Positions 1 through 9,513 of a stretch of DNA of 57,701 nt are shown here, in pieces. The translations under genes were made by a program, and so were the position numbers. Below the pieces are notes generated by a model. That model made no database searches. It was not told where the DNA came from and saw nothing but the letters and a program-made list of their open reading frames with translations. This DNA is from Pseudomonadota bacterium (GTDB lineage: Bacteria; Pseudomonadota; Alphaproteobacteria; Paracaedibacterales; CAITNM01): assembly GCA_018062345.1 (NCBI GenBank), contig JAGOSL010000009.1:1-57701 (forward strand), given 5' to 3'. Position 1 is the stretch's first letter. Each line of letters opens with the position of its first letter.

Positions 1-360
1 TTCAACAAACTTCGGATCCGCAACATCTAACGGCATTGTAGACTTTGTCAGTTGCTTCCCTTACCTTGTCTCTCTGCCCTCGCAAAGTATCAAATACGGT
101 ACCACTAAAGCGAATGTGGTTTTTTATCTCTTGTTTCTTTCCTTTCTTGTTCCTGGTTCCCGGCCTTCGCCGGGACGACTTAGTGTTATTTCTTAAAAGT
201 CGACTTTGGATTTTTGATCTTCGGGAGAGCTCTTTCCCTTGGGTTTAAAATCCTATTTTACGATCTCATGAAATAGGTATTTTGGCAAAAAATAAAATAG
301 CCCATACCTTGACACCTTATACAGACTAGTGTTGCGGACAAAAATAAATTTTATTTGGAA
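1..360. other. Left-edge region without a convincing gene; contains a GC-rich hairpin
   Basis: No supported coding sequence. A perfect 7-bp inverted repeat with a CTTC loop lies at 158-175 (TCCCGGC / GCCGGGA). It resembles the hairpin at 5663-5682. On the minus strand a frame stays open from about 256 down to a stop at 2-4 and reads straight through the hairpin, but it has no ATG, GTG or TTG codon upstream of the hairpin. It may be a decayed gene fragment carrying a palindromic repeat. A 67-codon plus-strand frame at 45-248 has no recognisable domain. Confidence 0.4.
158..175. repeat. GC-rich hairpin, candidate dispersed palindromic repeat
   Basis: A 7-bp perfect stem (TCCCGGC/GCCGGGA) with a four-base CTTC loop in AT-rich surroundings. 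It shares its layout (TTCCCG stem, short YTTC loop) with the hairpin at 5663-5682. No T-tract follows on either strand, so it is not an obvious terminator. Confidence 0.4.
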
Positions 361-789
361 TTATAAACTATTAAAAGCTTCCTTGATTGAATGTATGTGC
401 TTTTCTTTTTCACTTAGCGCATATTCCTCATCAACACCGCAATACCAAACAGGACGAGGCCAAGCTTTATCTGTATTGTAACGCGCTACCACATGAACGT
501 GAATTTGGGAAACTGCATTACCAATGCTTGCTATATTTAGTTTTGTGGGACTATAAAGCTGACGCATTACCGAACTAGCCTGACAAATTTCATTCATTAA
601 AGTTTGCTGGTCTTGCGGGCTTAGGTCAACGATTTCAATCTGGTTAGTATTGGGAATTAGCATTAACCAGGGAAAGGCAGCATTATTGTGTAGCCGAACT
701 TGGCATAAATTAAGATTTGTTATAAACGTTGAATCAGCTTCGATTTGAGGATGAAGATTAAAGGCATTCATGACTAAATTTTTTTCCAT
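361..789 (-). CDS. HIT-family nucleotide hydrolase/transferase
   Basis: A 142-residue protein with a histidine-triad core. Near residue 95 it reads SQIHVHVVARYNTDKAWPRPVW, which matches the proteobacterial HIT subgroup in which the first histidine of the triad is Gln and two His remain (H-V-H-V-V). Members of this family hydrolyse nucleoside polyphosphates or phosphoramidates in the cytosol; the substrate here is unknown. The reading frame overlaps the dnaQ end by 16 bases if the first ATG (789) is used. A second ATG at 771, just after the dnaQ stop, would remove the overlap and is equally plausible. It is probably translated from the dnaQ transcript. Confidence 0.85.
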   Translation of the reverse strand: MEKNLVMNAFNLHPQIEADSTFITNLNLCQVRLHNNAAFPWLMLIPNTNQIEIVDLSPQDQQTLMNEICQASSVMRQLYSPTKLNIASIGNAVSQIHVHVVARYNTDKAWPRPVWYCGVDEEYALSEKEKHIHSIKEAFNSL

Positions 790-1442
790 AAGGGATCTTT
801 TAAAAGTTTTAAAAATTCTTCGTGCTCTTGGAATTCATTTTGATTGACAGCAAATGTACGAGGTTCACGAAATTGCTTGTGAACCACTAAAGGGTTTTCT
901 TCGGATTCATCTTGCTTAAATAGATGAGCTTGCCGCCCCCCCATCAGTTCAATGTAAACATCGGCTAGAAGCTGAGCGTCCACAAGCGCTCCATGCTTAG
1001 TTCTTTTCGCAAGATCTATGTTGAAACGCTTACATAGAGCATCCAAGTTAGCTGGCTGACCTGGAAACTTTTTTCTAGAGATAATAACTGTATCTATCGC
1101 ATCACTAACCCTTAAAAGGGGCATTTCCAAGCGGCTAAACTCTGCATTAATAAAACCAATATCAAAATTAGCATTGTGAATAACAAGGGTTGATTCTTGA
1201 ATAAACTGATAAAATTCGGATGCAATAGACGCAAAGGGCGAAAAATCTTTTAAAAAATCATAGGTAAGCCCAGAAACAGCTGAGGCACCTGCTGACACAT
1301 CTCGTTCAGGATTTATATAAGTATGGTAAGTTTTCCCGGTTGGTACCCTGTGAAGAAGCTCAACGCATCCAATTTCTATAATTCTATGGCCATCTTTGTG
1401 GCTAAGACCAGTGGTTTCTGTGTCAAGAACAACTTCGCGCAT
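774..1442 (-). CDS. dnaQ: DNA polymerase III epsilon subunit (3'-5' proofreading exonuclease)
   Basis: A 222-residue DnaQ-type exonuclease. The three Exo motifs are visible: DTETTGL at residues 7-13 (Asp7 and Glu9 bind metal), HNANFDIGF near residue 89, and HGALVDAQLLADVY near residue 149 with the catalytic His and Asp. It removes misincorporated nucleotides as part of the Pol III core together with the alpha and theta subunits. Its length fits bacterial epsilon without a long C-terminal extension. It lies between the YceD-like gene (17 bases upstream) and the HIT gene (overlapping), all on the minus strand, so a short operon starting at or near tRNA-Asp is likely. Confidence 0.93.
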   Translation of the reverse strand: MREVVLDTETTGLSHKDGHRIIEIGCVELLHRVPTGKTYHTYINPERDVSAGASAVSGLTYDFLKDFSPFASIASEFYQFIQESTLVIHNANFDIGFINAEFSRLEMPLLRVSDAIDTVIISRKKFPGQPANLDALCKRFNIDLAKRTKHGALVDAQLLADVYIELMGGRQAHLFKQDESEENPLVVHKQFREPRTFAVNQNEFQEHEEFLKLLKDPLWKKI

Positions 1443-1459
1443 GAAAATTTGAGGTTTGG

Positions 1460-1987
1460 CTAATCTTTTTTTAATTTATCACTAAGCACTGCAAAAGGCG
1501 ACGGTTTTGATTGCTTTTCTGTTTCATCAAACTCTCTGTGATCCCCTGATTCACCGACAAGCTTCGGTTGAGTTGGTAAGCTTAGGGAGAGATATTCAAG
1601 GGCTAAGTTTCCAATGTCGTATTCCCCGTCTTTAAACACATCACAGTCAATATCTGGATGAGCAGCCTCATAATCATCAAGGCGCTTTTGCGACGGAACA
1701 AGCATCACAAGAAAGGGCTCACTAATAGTAGTGGTTACTGGCTCGTAGCTGACGACACTTGGCTGCACCACAACAGCATTAAGACTGCCATGCACTTCGT
1801 ATGAACCGTTAATTAACTTTGTAACCTGAGACTGAACTGTAAAAGATTTTAAAGCTAGCAAATCAAAAATTTCTATAATTTGTGCGCACTGTTCTGGAGA
1901 TGCATTAAAGGAGGTAGGCCTGCCACGATTGGCTGCATCTTCTAAATCGATAATATGAGAGAAAAAATCCACAATAGACTCAAACAA
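1460..1987 (-). CDS. YceD/DUF177 family protein (23S rRNA accumulation), TTG start
   Basis: A 175-residue protein matching the DUF177 pattern. A central beta-rich part reads VHGSLNAVVVQPSVV followed by YEPVTTTISEPFLVM, and an acidic part reads DGEYDIGNLALEYLSLSL, as in alphaproteobacterial YceD proteins. The usual Cys of the CVVTLEPV motif is Ser and the terminal PYPR motif is absent, so this copy is divergent. YceD proteins are linked to 23S rRNA accumulation and usually lie beside rpmF; rpmF is not here. The only in-frame start near the domain is TTG at 1987, seven bases from the tRNA-Asp 3' end, which leaves no room for a ribosome binding site outside the tRNA. It is probably co-transcribed with the tRNA. 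Confidence 0.72.
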   Translation of the reverse strand: MFESIVDFFSHIIDLEDAANRGRPTSFNASPEQCAQIIEIFDLLALKSFTVQSQVTKLINGSYEVHGSLNAVVVQPSVVSYEPVTTTISEPFLVMLVPSQKRLDDYEAAHPDIDCDVFKDGEYDIGNLALEYLSLSLPTQPKLVGESGDHREFDETEKQSKPSPFAVLSDKLKKD

Positions 1988-1993
1988 AAAAAA

Positions 1994-2070
<77 letters not shown>

Positions 2071-2096
2071 GGTTTATTACCCAGGGCAATGTTCTG

Positions 2097-2125
2097 AAAC
2101 TAAACAATAGCATTTTTTTTGTCAA
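2097..2125 (-). promoter_or_regulatory. Sigma70-type promoter for tRNA-Asp
   Basis: On the minus strand there is a perfect -35 TTGACA (2120-2125), a 17-bp spacer rich in A, and a -10-like TAGTTT (2097-2102), about 27 bases before the mature tRNA 5' end. The -10 is weak, but the spacing and position fit. Confidence 0.55.
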
Positions 2126-2269
2126 GTAATTTCCAGAAATTTTGAACAAATCAGAAAAAATCATCAGGCATTTCAGTACTTATTAAGTGTTGTGCATTTT
2201 AATATTTAATTAAATTTTTTAATTTAGATTTATTCCATGTAATCTCAGTTTATTCATAGGAAATTCTAA

Positions 2270-3778
2270 ATGAAAAGCGTAAAAATATTTTTTTTAACTG
2301 TATTATTTTTGAGCAATGCAGACTCAGTATACTGCATGGATATTGAAGGCTTAGATGAGCCTATAGTTGCTGGAGTTATCTGCGGAGGATCCGGGGCACG
2401 TCTTTGGCCGGTTTCACGAGAAGATGAACCAAAGCCTTTTATGCGTGTTGTTGATGAACGAAGTTTTTTGCAACAAGCTTTTTTAAGAGGGGCTGAAATC
2501 CCAGGTGTTTCCAATGTTTTAACGGTTACAAATCAAGCCATTTCTTCTCGGGTGCAAAAGGATTATTCAGAAGTGCTTGATTCAACAAAATCAATTACTC
2601 AGCACTTTGTACTTGAGCCTTGTGCCAGAAATACAGCTCCGGCTATAGCAGCGGCATGTTTGTATGCTCAAACACATATTTCACCCAATGCCATTTTGTT
2701 AATTTTAGCAGCGGATCATCACATCTTAAATCAAGAAGCATTTTCAGCGGCTGTTGCTAATGCTGTAAATCTTGCAAAAACTGAAAAAATTGTTACGTTT
2801 GGAATTACCCCAAGATCACCTGAAACGGGATATGGTTATATTGAATTCGATGGAACAAATGTTGTGCGCTTTGTTGAGAAGCCTGACTTAGAAACAGCAA
2901 AAACATATGTAGATTCCGGGCAATTCTTATGGAATTCAGGAATGTTTTGTTTCAAAGTTCAAAAAATGCTTACTGAAATGCAAAAGTTTTGCCCTGAAAT
3001 TCTTTTAAAAACTCAAACAGCTGTTGGTAATGGTTCTTTCTTAGATGATGGATTTTTTAAAAAACTTACCCTTAGGCAGAGCGATTTTGAGCAAGTACCA
3101 TCTGATTCGATAGATTATACAGTGATGGAAAAAACATCAGACGCTGGGGTTGTACCGTGTGACATAGGGTGGAGCGATATTGGTTGCTGGCGCTCATTGA
3201 GTGAATTAATACTGACTGACGCTTCGGGCAATCGTATTTCCGGAGATGTTGTTACAAAAAACACAGAAAATTGTACCATCCTTGCTAGTGATCGCGTTAT
3301 TGGGACAGTTGGGCTTAATAATTTAGCTATTATTGACACACCAGATGCGTTACTTGTTGTAGATAAAAACTCAGCGCAGGATGTAAAAAGTATCGTGACA
3401 ACCCTTAAGAGTAAAGAGCATCCAACTTATAAGACTCCCAGCACAGTTACGCGCCCTTGGGGAACGTACACTGTTTTGAGTGAAGGACCCGGTTTTAAAG
3501 TAAAATCTATCATGGTTAATGTTGGTGGAAAATTAAGCTTACAAAGCCATGAACATCGCTCGGAAAATTGGACTATAGCTTCTGGACAAGCAAAAGTGCT
3601 TAATGGCGAAGATGAGTTTGAGCTAGGTGTGAATGGATACACATTTATCCCAGCAAAAAACAAGCACAGACTTGAAAACATTGGGCTGACTCCGCTTATT
3701 CTTATTGAAACACAGACAGGAGGGTATTTAGGCGAAGATGATATTATTCGCTATGAAGATGTCTATGGGCGCGCTTAG
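2270..3778 (+). CDS. manC: Mannose-1-phosphate guanylyltransferase/mannose-6-phosphate isomerase (ManC type) with N-terminal signal peptide
   Basis: A 502-residue type II bifunctional enzyme. The N-terminal nucleotidyltransferase domain has GGSGARLWPVSR at residues 39-50, then EPKPF, and FVEKPD near residue 205. The C-terminal cupin isomerase domain starts with RPWGTY and contains FKVKSI, LSLQSHEHRSENW and YLGEDDIIR, ending YEDVYGR. Both domains look intact, so it should make mannose-6-P, mannose-1-P and GDP-mannose for surface polysaccharide. The oddity is the first 22 residues: a Lys-containing start, the hydrophobic run IFFLTVLFLS, then SVYC, which is a Sec-signal-like segment that normal ManC lacks. 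The start at 2270 has an AGGAAA ribosome site. An internal ATG at codon 23 would give a normal cytosolic enzyme but has no clear ribosome site. No polysaccharide genes lie beside it. Confidence 0.88.
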   Translation: MKSVKIFFLTVLFLSNADSVYCMDIEGLDEPIVAGVICGGSGARLWPVSREDEPKPFMRVVDERSFLQQAFLRGAEIPGVSNVLTVTNQAISSRVQKDYSEVLDSTKSITQHFVLEPCARNTAPAIAAACLYAQTHISPNAILLILAADHHILNQEAFSAAVANAVNLAKTEKIVTFGITPRSPETGYGYIEFDGTNVVRFVEKPDLETAKTYVDSGQFLWNSGMFCFKVQKMLTEMQKFCPEILLKTQTAVGNGSFLDDGFFKKLTLRQSDFEQVPSDSIDYTVMEKTSDAGVVPCDIGWSDIGCWRSLSELILTDASGNRISGDVVTKNTENCTILASDRVIGTVGLNNLAIIDTPDALLVVDKNSAQDVKSIVTTLKSKEHPTYKTPSTVTRPWGTYTVLSEGPGFKVKSIMVNVGGKLSLQSHEHRSENWTIASGQAKVLNGEDEFELGVNGYTFIPAKNKHRLENIGLTPLILIETQTGGYLGEDDIIRYEDVYGRA

Positions 3779-3823
3779 TAGGTCTAAAAAGTTGTTGTAG
3801 GTTAAATTTGGGCTTTTAACTTT

Positions 3824-3853
3824 TTGGCTAAATTTAAAAAAGCATGCTAGAAT
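3824..3853 (+). promoter_or_regulatory. Sigma70-type promoter for the Bax-inhibitor-1 family gene
   Basis: TTGGCT (3824-3829), an 18-bp spacer and TAGAAT (3848-3853), 27 bases before the ATG at 3881. An AAAAGGAGAA ribosome site follows it. Confidence 0.55.
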
Positions 3854-3880
3854 GCGATCATATGGAAAAGGAGAATAATT

Positions 3881-4591
3881 ATGTCCAACAAAATTGATCC
3901 AACCACACGTGCAACGACAGGCGCCTGGGATATTGATGCAGGTTTACGCACGTACATGCAGCGTGTTTACAACTTTATGGCTTTGGGCCTGAGTATTACA
4001 GGTATAACAGCATATCTAACCTCACAGTCACCTGAAATGATGCATCTTATATTTGGGACGCCTCTTGTGTATGTGATAATGTTTGCGCCTTTAGTAATGG
4101 TGTTTTATTTTAGTGCACGGATAGGAACAATGAGTTTTGCTAGTGCTCAGACATTATTTTGGGTTTTTGCTGGTGTACTAGGGCTTTCATTAGCCAGTAT
4201 ATTCCTAGTGTACACAGGACAAAGCATTACGAAAGTTTTCTTCATTACTTCTGGGATGTTTGCTGGTACCAGCCTTTATGGATACACAACCCAGCGTGAT
4301 TTAAGCAAATTCGGTTCATTCCTGTTTATGGGATTGCTTGGAATCATTATTGCGAGTGTTGTGAATTTGTTTATGCAAAGCGGACCTATGCAATTTGCGA
4401 TTTCAGTGCTTTGCGTGCTGATTTTCACAGGCTTAACAGCTTATGATACGCAAATGATTAAAGAAATTTATTATGCAAGCGATGACAGCGAAACAATGGG
4501 GAAAAAAGCCTTGTTTGGAGCGTTGCGTTTGTATATGAACTTCCTGAACTTGTTCTTGGCTTTACTACAATTATTTGGTAACCGTCGCTAA
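3881..4591 (+). CDS. Bax inhibitor-1/YccA family integral membrane protein
   Basis: A 236-residue protein with a short hydrophilic N-terminus, then about seven hydrophobic segments. The BI-1 family marks are the opening YMQRVYNFMALGLSITG, the middle FFITSGMFAGTSLYGYTTQRDLSKF, and the C-terminal TGLTAYDTQMIKEIYY followed by ALRLYMNFLNLFLALLQLFG. The family forms inner-membrane channels: YetJ leaks Ca2+, and YccA modulates FtsH. The specific role here is unknown. A good ribosome site (AAAAGGAGAA) precedes the ATG, and a strong terminator follows at 4611-4642, so it is probably a single-gene transcript. Homology to the eukaryotic cell-death suppressor is family-wide and not by itself a sign of host targeting. 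Confidence 0.92.
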   Translation: MSNKIDPTTRATTGAWDIDAGLRTYMQRVYNFMALGLSITGITAYLTSQSPEMMHLIFGTPLVYVIMFAPLVMVFYFSARIGTMSFASAQTLFWVFAGVLGLSLASIFLVYTGQSITKVFFITSGMFAGTSLYGYTTQRDLSKFGSFLFMGLLGIIIASVVNLFMQSGPMQFAISVLCVLIFTGLTAYDTQMIKEIYYASDDSETMGKKALFGALRLYMNFLNLFLALLQLFGNRR

Positions 4592-4610
4592 TTTAAGTTT
4601 CTTTAAAGTC

Positions 4611-4642
4611 AAAAGAGCCGGGAAAATTCCCGGCTCTTTTTT
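4611..4642. terminator. Bidirectional rho-independent terminator
   Basis: AAAAGAGCCGGG / CCCGGCTCTTTT form a 12-bp stem with an AAAATT loop. The A-run on the left and T-run on the right let it serve both the plus-strand gene ending at 4591 and the minus-strand gene ending at 4657. Confidence 0.85.
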
Positions 4643-4656
4643 CATGAGAAATTTTT

Positions 4657-5397
4657 TTAAAGAACGTCGGCTTTTTTAAAAACGGTATTTATCTCTTTTA
4701 AAGATTTTCCAATTGCTTCTATTCTAAAATTATCAGACCTATCCAATTTTCCTACATTAATGTAAGAAGCAAGAGCACCAACCTTTTCATAATTAGAAAG
4801 CATATCTACCAGCATTTTTGACTTGAGTGAATGAATAGCTTCTTGAGACTCAAAACATCCTTCCGCAACATGCGCAAGAGTTTTTAATATTACATTTTCT
4901 TTACATGCCTCAGCTAAAGCCTCAGCAGATAAATACACCGGTAACATTAATCTATCCATTTGGTTTACTGACCTTAATAATAAAGGGACAGCAGCCTCTA
5001 GATGCTGACGATCTGCTAGCTCAATCACATAGCTTTGAACAAATACCATGTGATGATGTAAAACATCAAGATCATGCGCTGTTAGTCTGGCAGCAGCCAC
5101 TTCAGAGTTTTCTTTCAATTCTGGAGCAAGTATGCAAGCACTAAATGTTACATTTGCTAGCGTATTACTTTTTTTATACGAATTGGAGACGTTATTAAGT
5201 GTGCCCTCAATAGAACGCAAAAATGAATACCCATTCATGCTATAAGCTATTTCCTTCATGCCCACTAAAAATTGCTGACTTAATGGCACTTTTGGAGCAG
5301 AATTTTCATCGTATTCCCATTCGCTGTCTCTGGGGCCAGCTCCCTCGTAGGCTTGTATTGATATTGATAAAAATATACTCATAAGAACCCTTTGCAT
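4657..5397 (-). CDS. Secreted hypothetical protein
   Basis: A 246-residue protein I do not recognise. The N-terminus MQRVLMSIFLSISIQA looks like a short Sec signal with cleavage near Ala16-Tyr17. The mature part starts acidic (GPRDSEWEYDENS) and is then mostly predicted alpha-helix with two or three cysteines and no transmembrane segment. A GGG-rich ribosome-like site inside the first codons could favour the second ATG at codon 6, but that would shorten the signal too far. It stands alone between a convergent terminator and a non-coding gap, in the same style as the other lone secreted genes in this window. Confidence 0.7.
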   Translation of the reverse strand: MQRVLMSIFLSISIQAYEGAGPRDSEWEYDENSAPKVPLSQQFLVGMKEIAYSMNGYSFLRSIEGTLNNVSNSYKKSNTLANVTFSACILAPELKENSEVAAARLTAHDLDVLHHHMVFVQSYVIELADRQHLEAAVPLLLRSVNQMDRLMLPVYLSAEALAEACKENVILKTLAHVAEGCFESQEAIHSLKSKMLVDMLSNYEKVGALASYINVGKLDRSDNFRIEAIGKSLKEINTVFKKADVL

Positions 5398-5710
5398 AAA
5401 AATACTCTCTATAAAGCTTCCAATTAAAGTAATAGAGCAAAGGAGCTAAATTTCAATAGATTCTTATTAATTTATTTTTACAATATTTAACAAACACTTA
5501 ATATTCAATGATAAAAACCACACAAAAAATATAAAAATATTTATTTTGTTGTTTTTTTTATTAAGGTTTTGTTTGAGTTGGTTAACGAATACTTAAATCT
5601 TGTATATAGCTAATTCATCTTAAAATGATTATGTTTTTTGACTGCACTTAACTGCGTTATTGATTCCCGCTTTCGCGGGAATAACTAGAGAGATCGGCTA
5701 TTGAGCTGAA
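5398..5710. other. Intergenic region, AT-rich, with one hairpin repeat
   Basis: 313 bases without a gene, AT-rich with homopolymer runs. The only clear structure is the hairpin at 5663-5682 near the pepA end. The minus-strand gene ending at 4657 must have its promoter in the left part, but I see no convincing -35/-10 pair. Confidence 0.5.
5663..5682. repeat. Palindromic hairpin ATTCCCGC-TTTC-GCGGGAAT
   Basis: A perfect 8-bp stem with a TTTC loop. It matches the kind of dispersed palindrome common in proteobacterial intergenic DNA and resembles 158-175. It lies 28 bases after the pepA stop and lacks a T-tract on that strand, so a terminator role is possible but weak. Confidence 0.5.
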
Positions 5711-7201
5711 TTAGTTCTCAAAATTCTTTGCAAAAAACTCATTTAACAGCCTGACACCATAGCCAGTAGCACCCTTGCCCGTTAAAGGCTTAGAAGCTTT
5801 ATCCCAGGCCATGCCAGCAATGTCTAAATGCGCCCATGGGGTATTATTGACAAACCGCTGAAGGAATTGAGCAGCAGTAATACTGCCAGCACCACGGCCT
5901 GACCCAATATTTTTCACATCTGCTACGTCAGAATTAATGTCTTTATCGTAGGCCTTCCCCATAGGAAGGCGCCACAGTGGTTCACCAACAGATTCTCCTG
6001 CTGTTGTAAGCATTTCACTGAGTTTGTCGTTATTGCTGAATAATCCAGCGTATTCGTGCCCTAGTGCCACAGTAATAGCACCTGTAAGCGTTGCTAAATC
6101 AATCATATACTGAGGCTTGAACTTTTCTTGTGTATACCAAAGAGCGTCTGCCAATACTAAGCGCCCTTCTGCGTCGGTGTTTAAAACTTCAATTGTTTGG
6201 CCCGATAGCGACTTAACAACATCAGATGGGCGTTGAGCTGACCCTGACGGCATGTTTTCAGCCAACGCCATAACCCCTACAACATTGACTTTCGCTTTGC
6301 GCATTGCCAAAGATTTCATGAGCCCTAGCACAACACCGGAACCTGCCATATCATACTTCATTTCTTCCATGCCATTAGATGGTTTAATGCTGATGCCACC
6401 AGTATCAAACGTAATACCCTTACCAACTACTGCAATAGGCTTACTACCACGCTTATCGCCCATCCACTGCATGATAACTAATTGAGACTCACGAATACTG
6501 CCTTGCCCCACGCCAAGAAGCGCGCCGAAGCCAAGCTTTTGCATTTCCTTTTCACCTAAAACCTGAACCTTTACGCCAATTTTTTTTAGTTCCTTAGCGT
6601 ATTTTGCCATAATTTCTGGATATACTACGTTTGGTGGCTCAGACACGACAAGTCTTGTGAGGTGATTTCCGCCAGCAATAGCAGAAAGTTGGTCAAAAGT
6701 TTCCTGAGATTCTTTAACAGAAGGAGTTACAAACACTAACTCACTTAATACGGGGATCTCATCTTTTTCGCGTTTTGTTTTGTATTTATCAAAGCGCCAA
6801 GAACGTATAAGCGCACCAGATGCAATGTAGGCGATACACTGCGCAACAGGCAAATTTTTGACTCCAGGTATATCAGACAAATCAATAATGACTTTCTTTT
6901 CACGCAGGGAGTTTAGGCATGCAAAAAGCTTTGCTCCAATTTTTTCTAGAGCTAGGGAAGTATGATTTTTTGCATCTCCCAAGCCAAGCAACATAAGCTG
7001 CCCATCTAAACCATTCACAGATGGTAAACGCAGCACTTGTTCTGCTTTTCCTGTAAATTCTGCATTGTTTGCAGCTGCTTTTAAAGAACCTTTAGCAAGC
7101 GTATCTAGGGCCTTAGCAACATCACCAAATTTTCCTCCTTCATAAACTCCAGCTACATGCATGTAATTTTTCGGAGCTTTATCAGTAAATAGTATTTTCA
7201 T
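5711..7201 (-). CDS. pepA: Leucyl aminopeptidase, M17 family
   Basis: A 496-residue cytosolic aminopeptidase. The catalytic C-terminal domain shows KGITFDTGGISIKP followed by MKYDMAGSG, and NTDAEGRLVLADAL, which hold the two-zinc ligands and the catalytic Lys/Arg. The variable N-terminal domain (residues 1-170) is of usual size. It releases N-terminal residues from peptides, as expected for an organism living on host-derived peptides or turning over its own proteins. It starts two bases after the maeB stop, so the two are almost certainly co-transcribed. Confidence 0.96.
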   Translation of the reverse strand: MKILFTDKAPKNYMHVAGVYEGGKFGDVAKALDTLAKGSLKAAANNAEFTGKAEQVLRLPSVNGLDGQLMLLGLGDAKNHTSLALEKIGAKLFACLNSLREKKVIIDLSDIPGVKNLPVAQCIAYIASGALIRSWRFDKYKTKREKDEIPVLSELVFVTPSVKESQETFDQLSAIAGGNHLTRLVVSEPPNVVYPEIMAKYAKELKKIGVKVQVLGEKEMQKLGFGALLGVGQGSIRESQLVIMQWMGDKRGSKPIAVVGKGITFDTGGISIKPSNGMEEMKYDMAGSGVVLGLMKSLAMRKAKVNVVGVMALAENMPSGSAQRPSDVVKSLSGQTIEVLNTDAEGRLVLADALWYTQEKFKPQYMIDLATLTGAITVALGHEYAGLFSNNDKLSEMLTTAGESVGEPLWRLPMGKAYDKDINSDVADVKNIGSGRGAGSITAAQFLQRFVNNTPWAHLDIAGMAWDKASKPLTGKGATGYGVRLLNEFFAKNFEN

Positions 7202-7203
7202 GA

Positions 7204-9504
7204 TTATCCTTTTTGTTGTTTTAGTAATCTTGCCTTAGAAACCGCAATTGCTGCAAGGTTAACTAAAGTTCTAGGTCGAGCAGTTGGTGTGCAAATATGC
7301 GCAGATTCCTTGATACCCATAAGAATTGGACCAATTGTCTGACCATTTGCTAAAATTTTAATGGTATTAAGAGCGGTATTTGCAGCATCAATATTCGGCA
7401 TTACCAAAAGGTTAGCTGGGCCACTTAGCGTGTTTTCAGGAAACAGGCGAGCACGAATTTTTTCATCAAGCGCTGCATCAACATGCATTTCCCCTTCTAT
7501 TTCAAGCTCTGGAGCTCTGTCTTTAATAATTTCCATAGCTTTGCGCATTTTTTTCGCTTGAGGATGATTTCCTGCGCCGAAATTAGAATAAGAAATTAAG
7601 GCAGCTTTTGGTTTTATACCAAATAAGCGCACTTGTTCAGCAGCCATAATTGTGATTTCTGCAAGCTGTTCTGCTGTTGGATCAATGTTTACGTAAGGGT
7701 CAGTTATAAATAAAATTCCCCTTTCAACTTTACGGTTATCAACAGCTATTGCAGAAAGTGCTGCACAGCGTTGCTGATTTTCAGCAATTCCAAGAATAGA
7801 CATAAGAGGAACTAAATGATCAGAGTAATTACCATTAGACCCACAAATCATTGCATCCACATCGCCTAAATGTAACATCATGGCAGCAATCACAGTTGTG
7901 TTGGTACGCATAATTTCTTTGGCATTATCTGGCGTAATGCCTTTGCGAACCATAATTTTATGATATGATTGCCAGTAGCTTTTATACCTTGAGTCATCTT
8001 GAGGATTAATAACTTCGAAGTCGACATTCATTACCAAGCGCAAACCCAGCTGTGTAATACGACGTTCAATAATTTCAGGCCGTCCTATGACTAGAACTTT
8101 GGCTATTTTTTCATCACGAATAGTTTGCATGGCTTGTAAAACCCGCTCATCTTCTCCTTCTGAAAAAACAAGCCTTATGTCGTCCACGTATGCTTTTGCT
8201 GCCGCAAAAATGGGCCGCATAACCATGCCTGACCTGTAAATTGCTTCCTTTAAGTGGTTACGATATTCTTCCCAATCTTTAATTGGTCGCGTTGCAACCC
8301 CTGAATCAACTGCTGCTCTTGCTACAGCGTAAGATAGCTCTACAAAGAGCCTTCGATCAAATGGCTTTGGAATAATATAGTCACGGCCGAAAGTTAGGGT
8401 TTCCCCTCCATATGCTGCAACCACAGAATCATCGCACTCGGCTTTAGCAATGTTAGCAATGGCATCGACACAAGCTACTTTCATTTCATGATTAATGCAC
8501 GTTGCACCAACATCAAGCGCCCCCCTAAATATATATGGAAAACACAGAGCATTATTAACTTGATTAGGATAGTCTGTTCTGCCTGTTGCCATAATTGCAT
8601 CATTTCGAACTTCGTGTACAACTTCGGGTCGAATTTCTGGTTCTGGGTTGGCAAGAGCAAAAATAATAGGATTGTCAGCCATGGATTTTACCATATCAGC
8701 AGTCATTAAACCTGCACTTGAAAGCCCTAAAAATACATCTGCGCCCTTTATGGCTTCTTCTAAGGTACGCAGCGGCGTATCAGAAGCAAGCGCCTGTTTT
8801 GAAGCATCAAGATTAGGTTTGCCTTTAAAAATAACCCCTTCTCGGTCAAGGACTATCAAATTTTGGCGACGCAAGCCTAGCTTGATCATGAGCTCTAAAC
8901 AGGCCACAGCTGATGCACCAGCGCCAGAAGCCACCATTTTAATTTTGTCTAAAGACTTTCCTGAGATTTCAAGAGCATTTTTCATGGCTGCATTTACAAT
9001 AATGGCCGTGCCGTGCTGATCATCATGCAAAACTGGAATATTCATTCTTTTTGCAAGTTCACGCTCTATATAAAAACACTCTGGCGCTTTAATATCTTCG
9101 AGATTGATGCCGCCAAAAGTTGGCTCTAACGCTGCTATAATATCAACAAGTTTCTGAGGGTCTGTTTCATTAATTTCAATATCAAAGGCATCAAGGCCAG
9201 CGAATTTCTTAAAGAGAATGGCTTTACCTTCCATCACGGGCTTAGAAGCTAACGCACCAATGTTTCCAAGGCCCAAGACTGCTGTTCCATTACTGATAAC
9301 GGCTACTAAATTTCCCCGTATTGTATAATCAGCTGCTTTTAATGGATCTCTAGCTATTTCCAAACATGGCTCTGCAACTCCTGGAGAGTATGCAAGTGCA
9401 AGGTCATGGGGGTTTGTGAGAGGCTTGGTAGCAGTGATTTCTAGCTTACCCTTTGGGTGCTGCGAATGATACTTTAAAGATTGTTCGTAAATACTGCGTG
9501 GCAT
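7204..9504 (-). CDS. maeB: NADP-dependent malic enzyme with phosphotransacetylase-like C-terminal domain
   Basis: A 766-residue fusion typical of proteobacterial MaeB. Residues 1 to about 430 form the malic enzyme, with [21 protein letters not shown] and the Rossmann segment [14 protein letters not shown]. Residues about 430-766 form a phosphate-acetyltransferase-like regulatory domain starting near [20 protein letters not shown]. It decarboxylates malate to pyruvate with NADPH formation, giving gluconeogenic or anaplerotic balance to the TCA operon in this window. The PTA part generally binds acetyl-CoA as an inhibitor and is not catalytic. Confidence 0.96.
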   Translation of the reverse strand: MPRSIYEQSLKYHSQHPKGKLEITATKPLTNPHDLALAYSPGVAEPCLEIARDPLKAADYTIRGNLVAVISNGTAVLGLGNIGALASKPVMEGKAILFKKFAGLDAFDIEINETDPQKLVDIIAALEPTFGGINLEDIKAPECFYIERELAKRMNIPVLHDDQHGTAIIVNAAMKNALEISGKSLDKIKMVASGAGASAVACLELMIKLGLRRQNLIVLDREGVIFKGKPNLDASKQALASDTPLRTLEEAIKGADVFLGLSSAGLMTADMVKSMADNPIIFALANPEPEIRPEVVHEVRNDAIMATGRTDYPNQVNNALCFPYIFRGALDVGATCINHEMKVACVDAIANIAKAECDDSVVAAYGGETLTFGRDYIIPKPFDRRLFVELSYAVARAAVDSGVATRPIKDWEEYRNHLKEAIYRSGMVMRPIFAAAKAYVDDIRLVFSEGEDERVLQAMQTIRDEKIAKVLVIGRPEIIERRITQLGLRLVMNVDFEVINPQDDSRYKSYWQSYHKIMVRKGITPDNAKEIMRTNTTVIAAMMLHLGDVDAMICGSNGNYSDHLVPLMSILGIAENQQRCAALSAIAVDNRKVERGILFITDPYVNIDPTAEQLAEITIMAAEQVRLFGIKPKAALISYSNFGAGNHPQAKKMRKAMEIIKDRAPELEIEGEMHVDAALDEKIRARLFPENTLSGPANLLVMPNIDAANTALNTIKILANGQTIGPILMGIKESAHICTPTARPRTLVNLAAIAVSKARLLKQQKG

Positions 9505-9513
9505 GATTTCAGA

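Noticed and set aside
45..248. Plus-strand 67-residue frame at the left edge
   Set aside because: No domain, ribosome site or conserved pattern, and it crosses a palindromic hairpin.
3881..4591. Bax-inhibitor-1 family protein as a host cell-death effector
   Set aside because: The BI-1/YccA family is widespread in free-living bacteria, and this copy has no secretion signal, so ordinary membrane function is the simpler reading.
8648..9019. 123-residue plus frame opposite maeB
   Set aside because: Antisense to conserved malic enzyme coding sequence; no similarity to known proteins.
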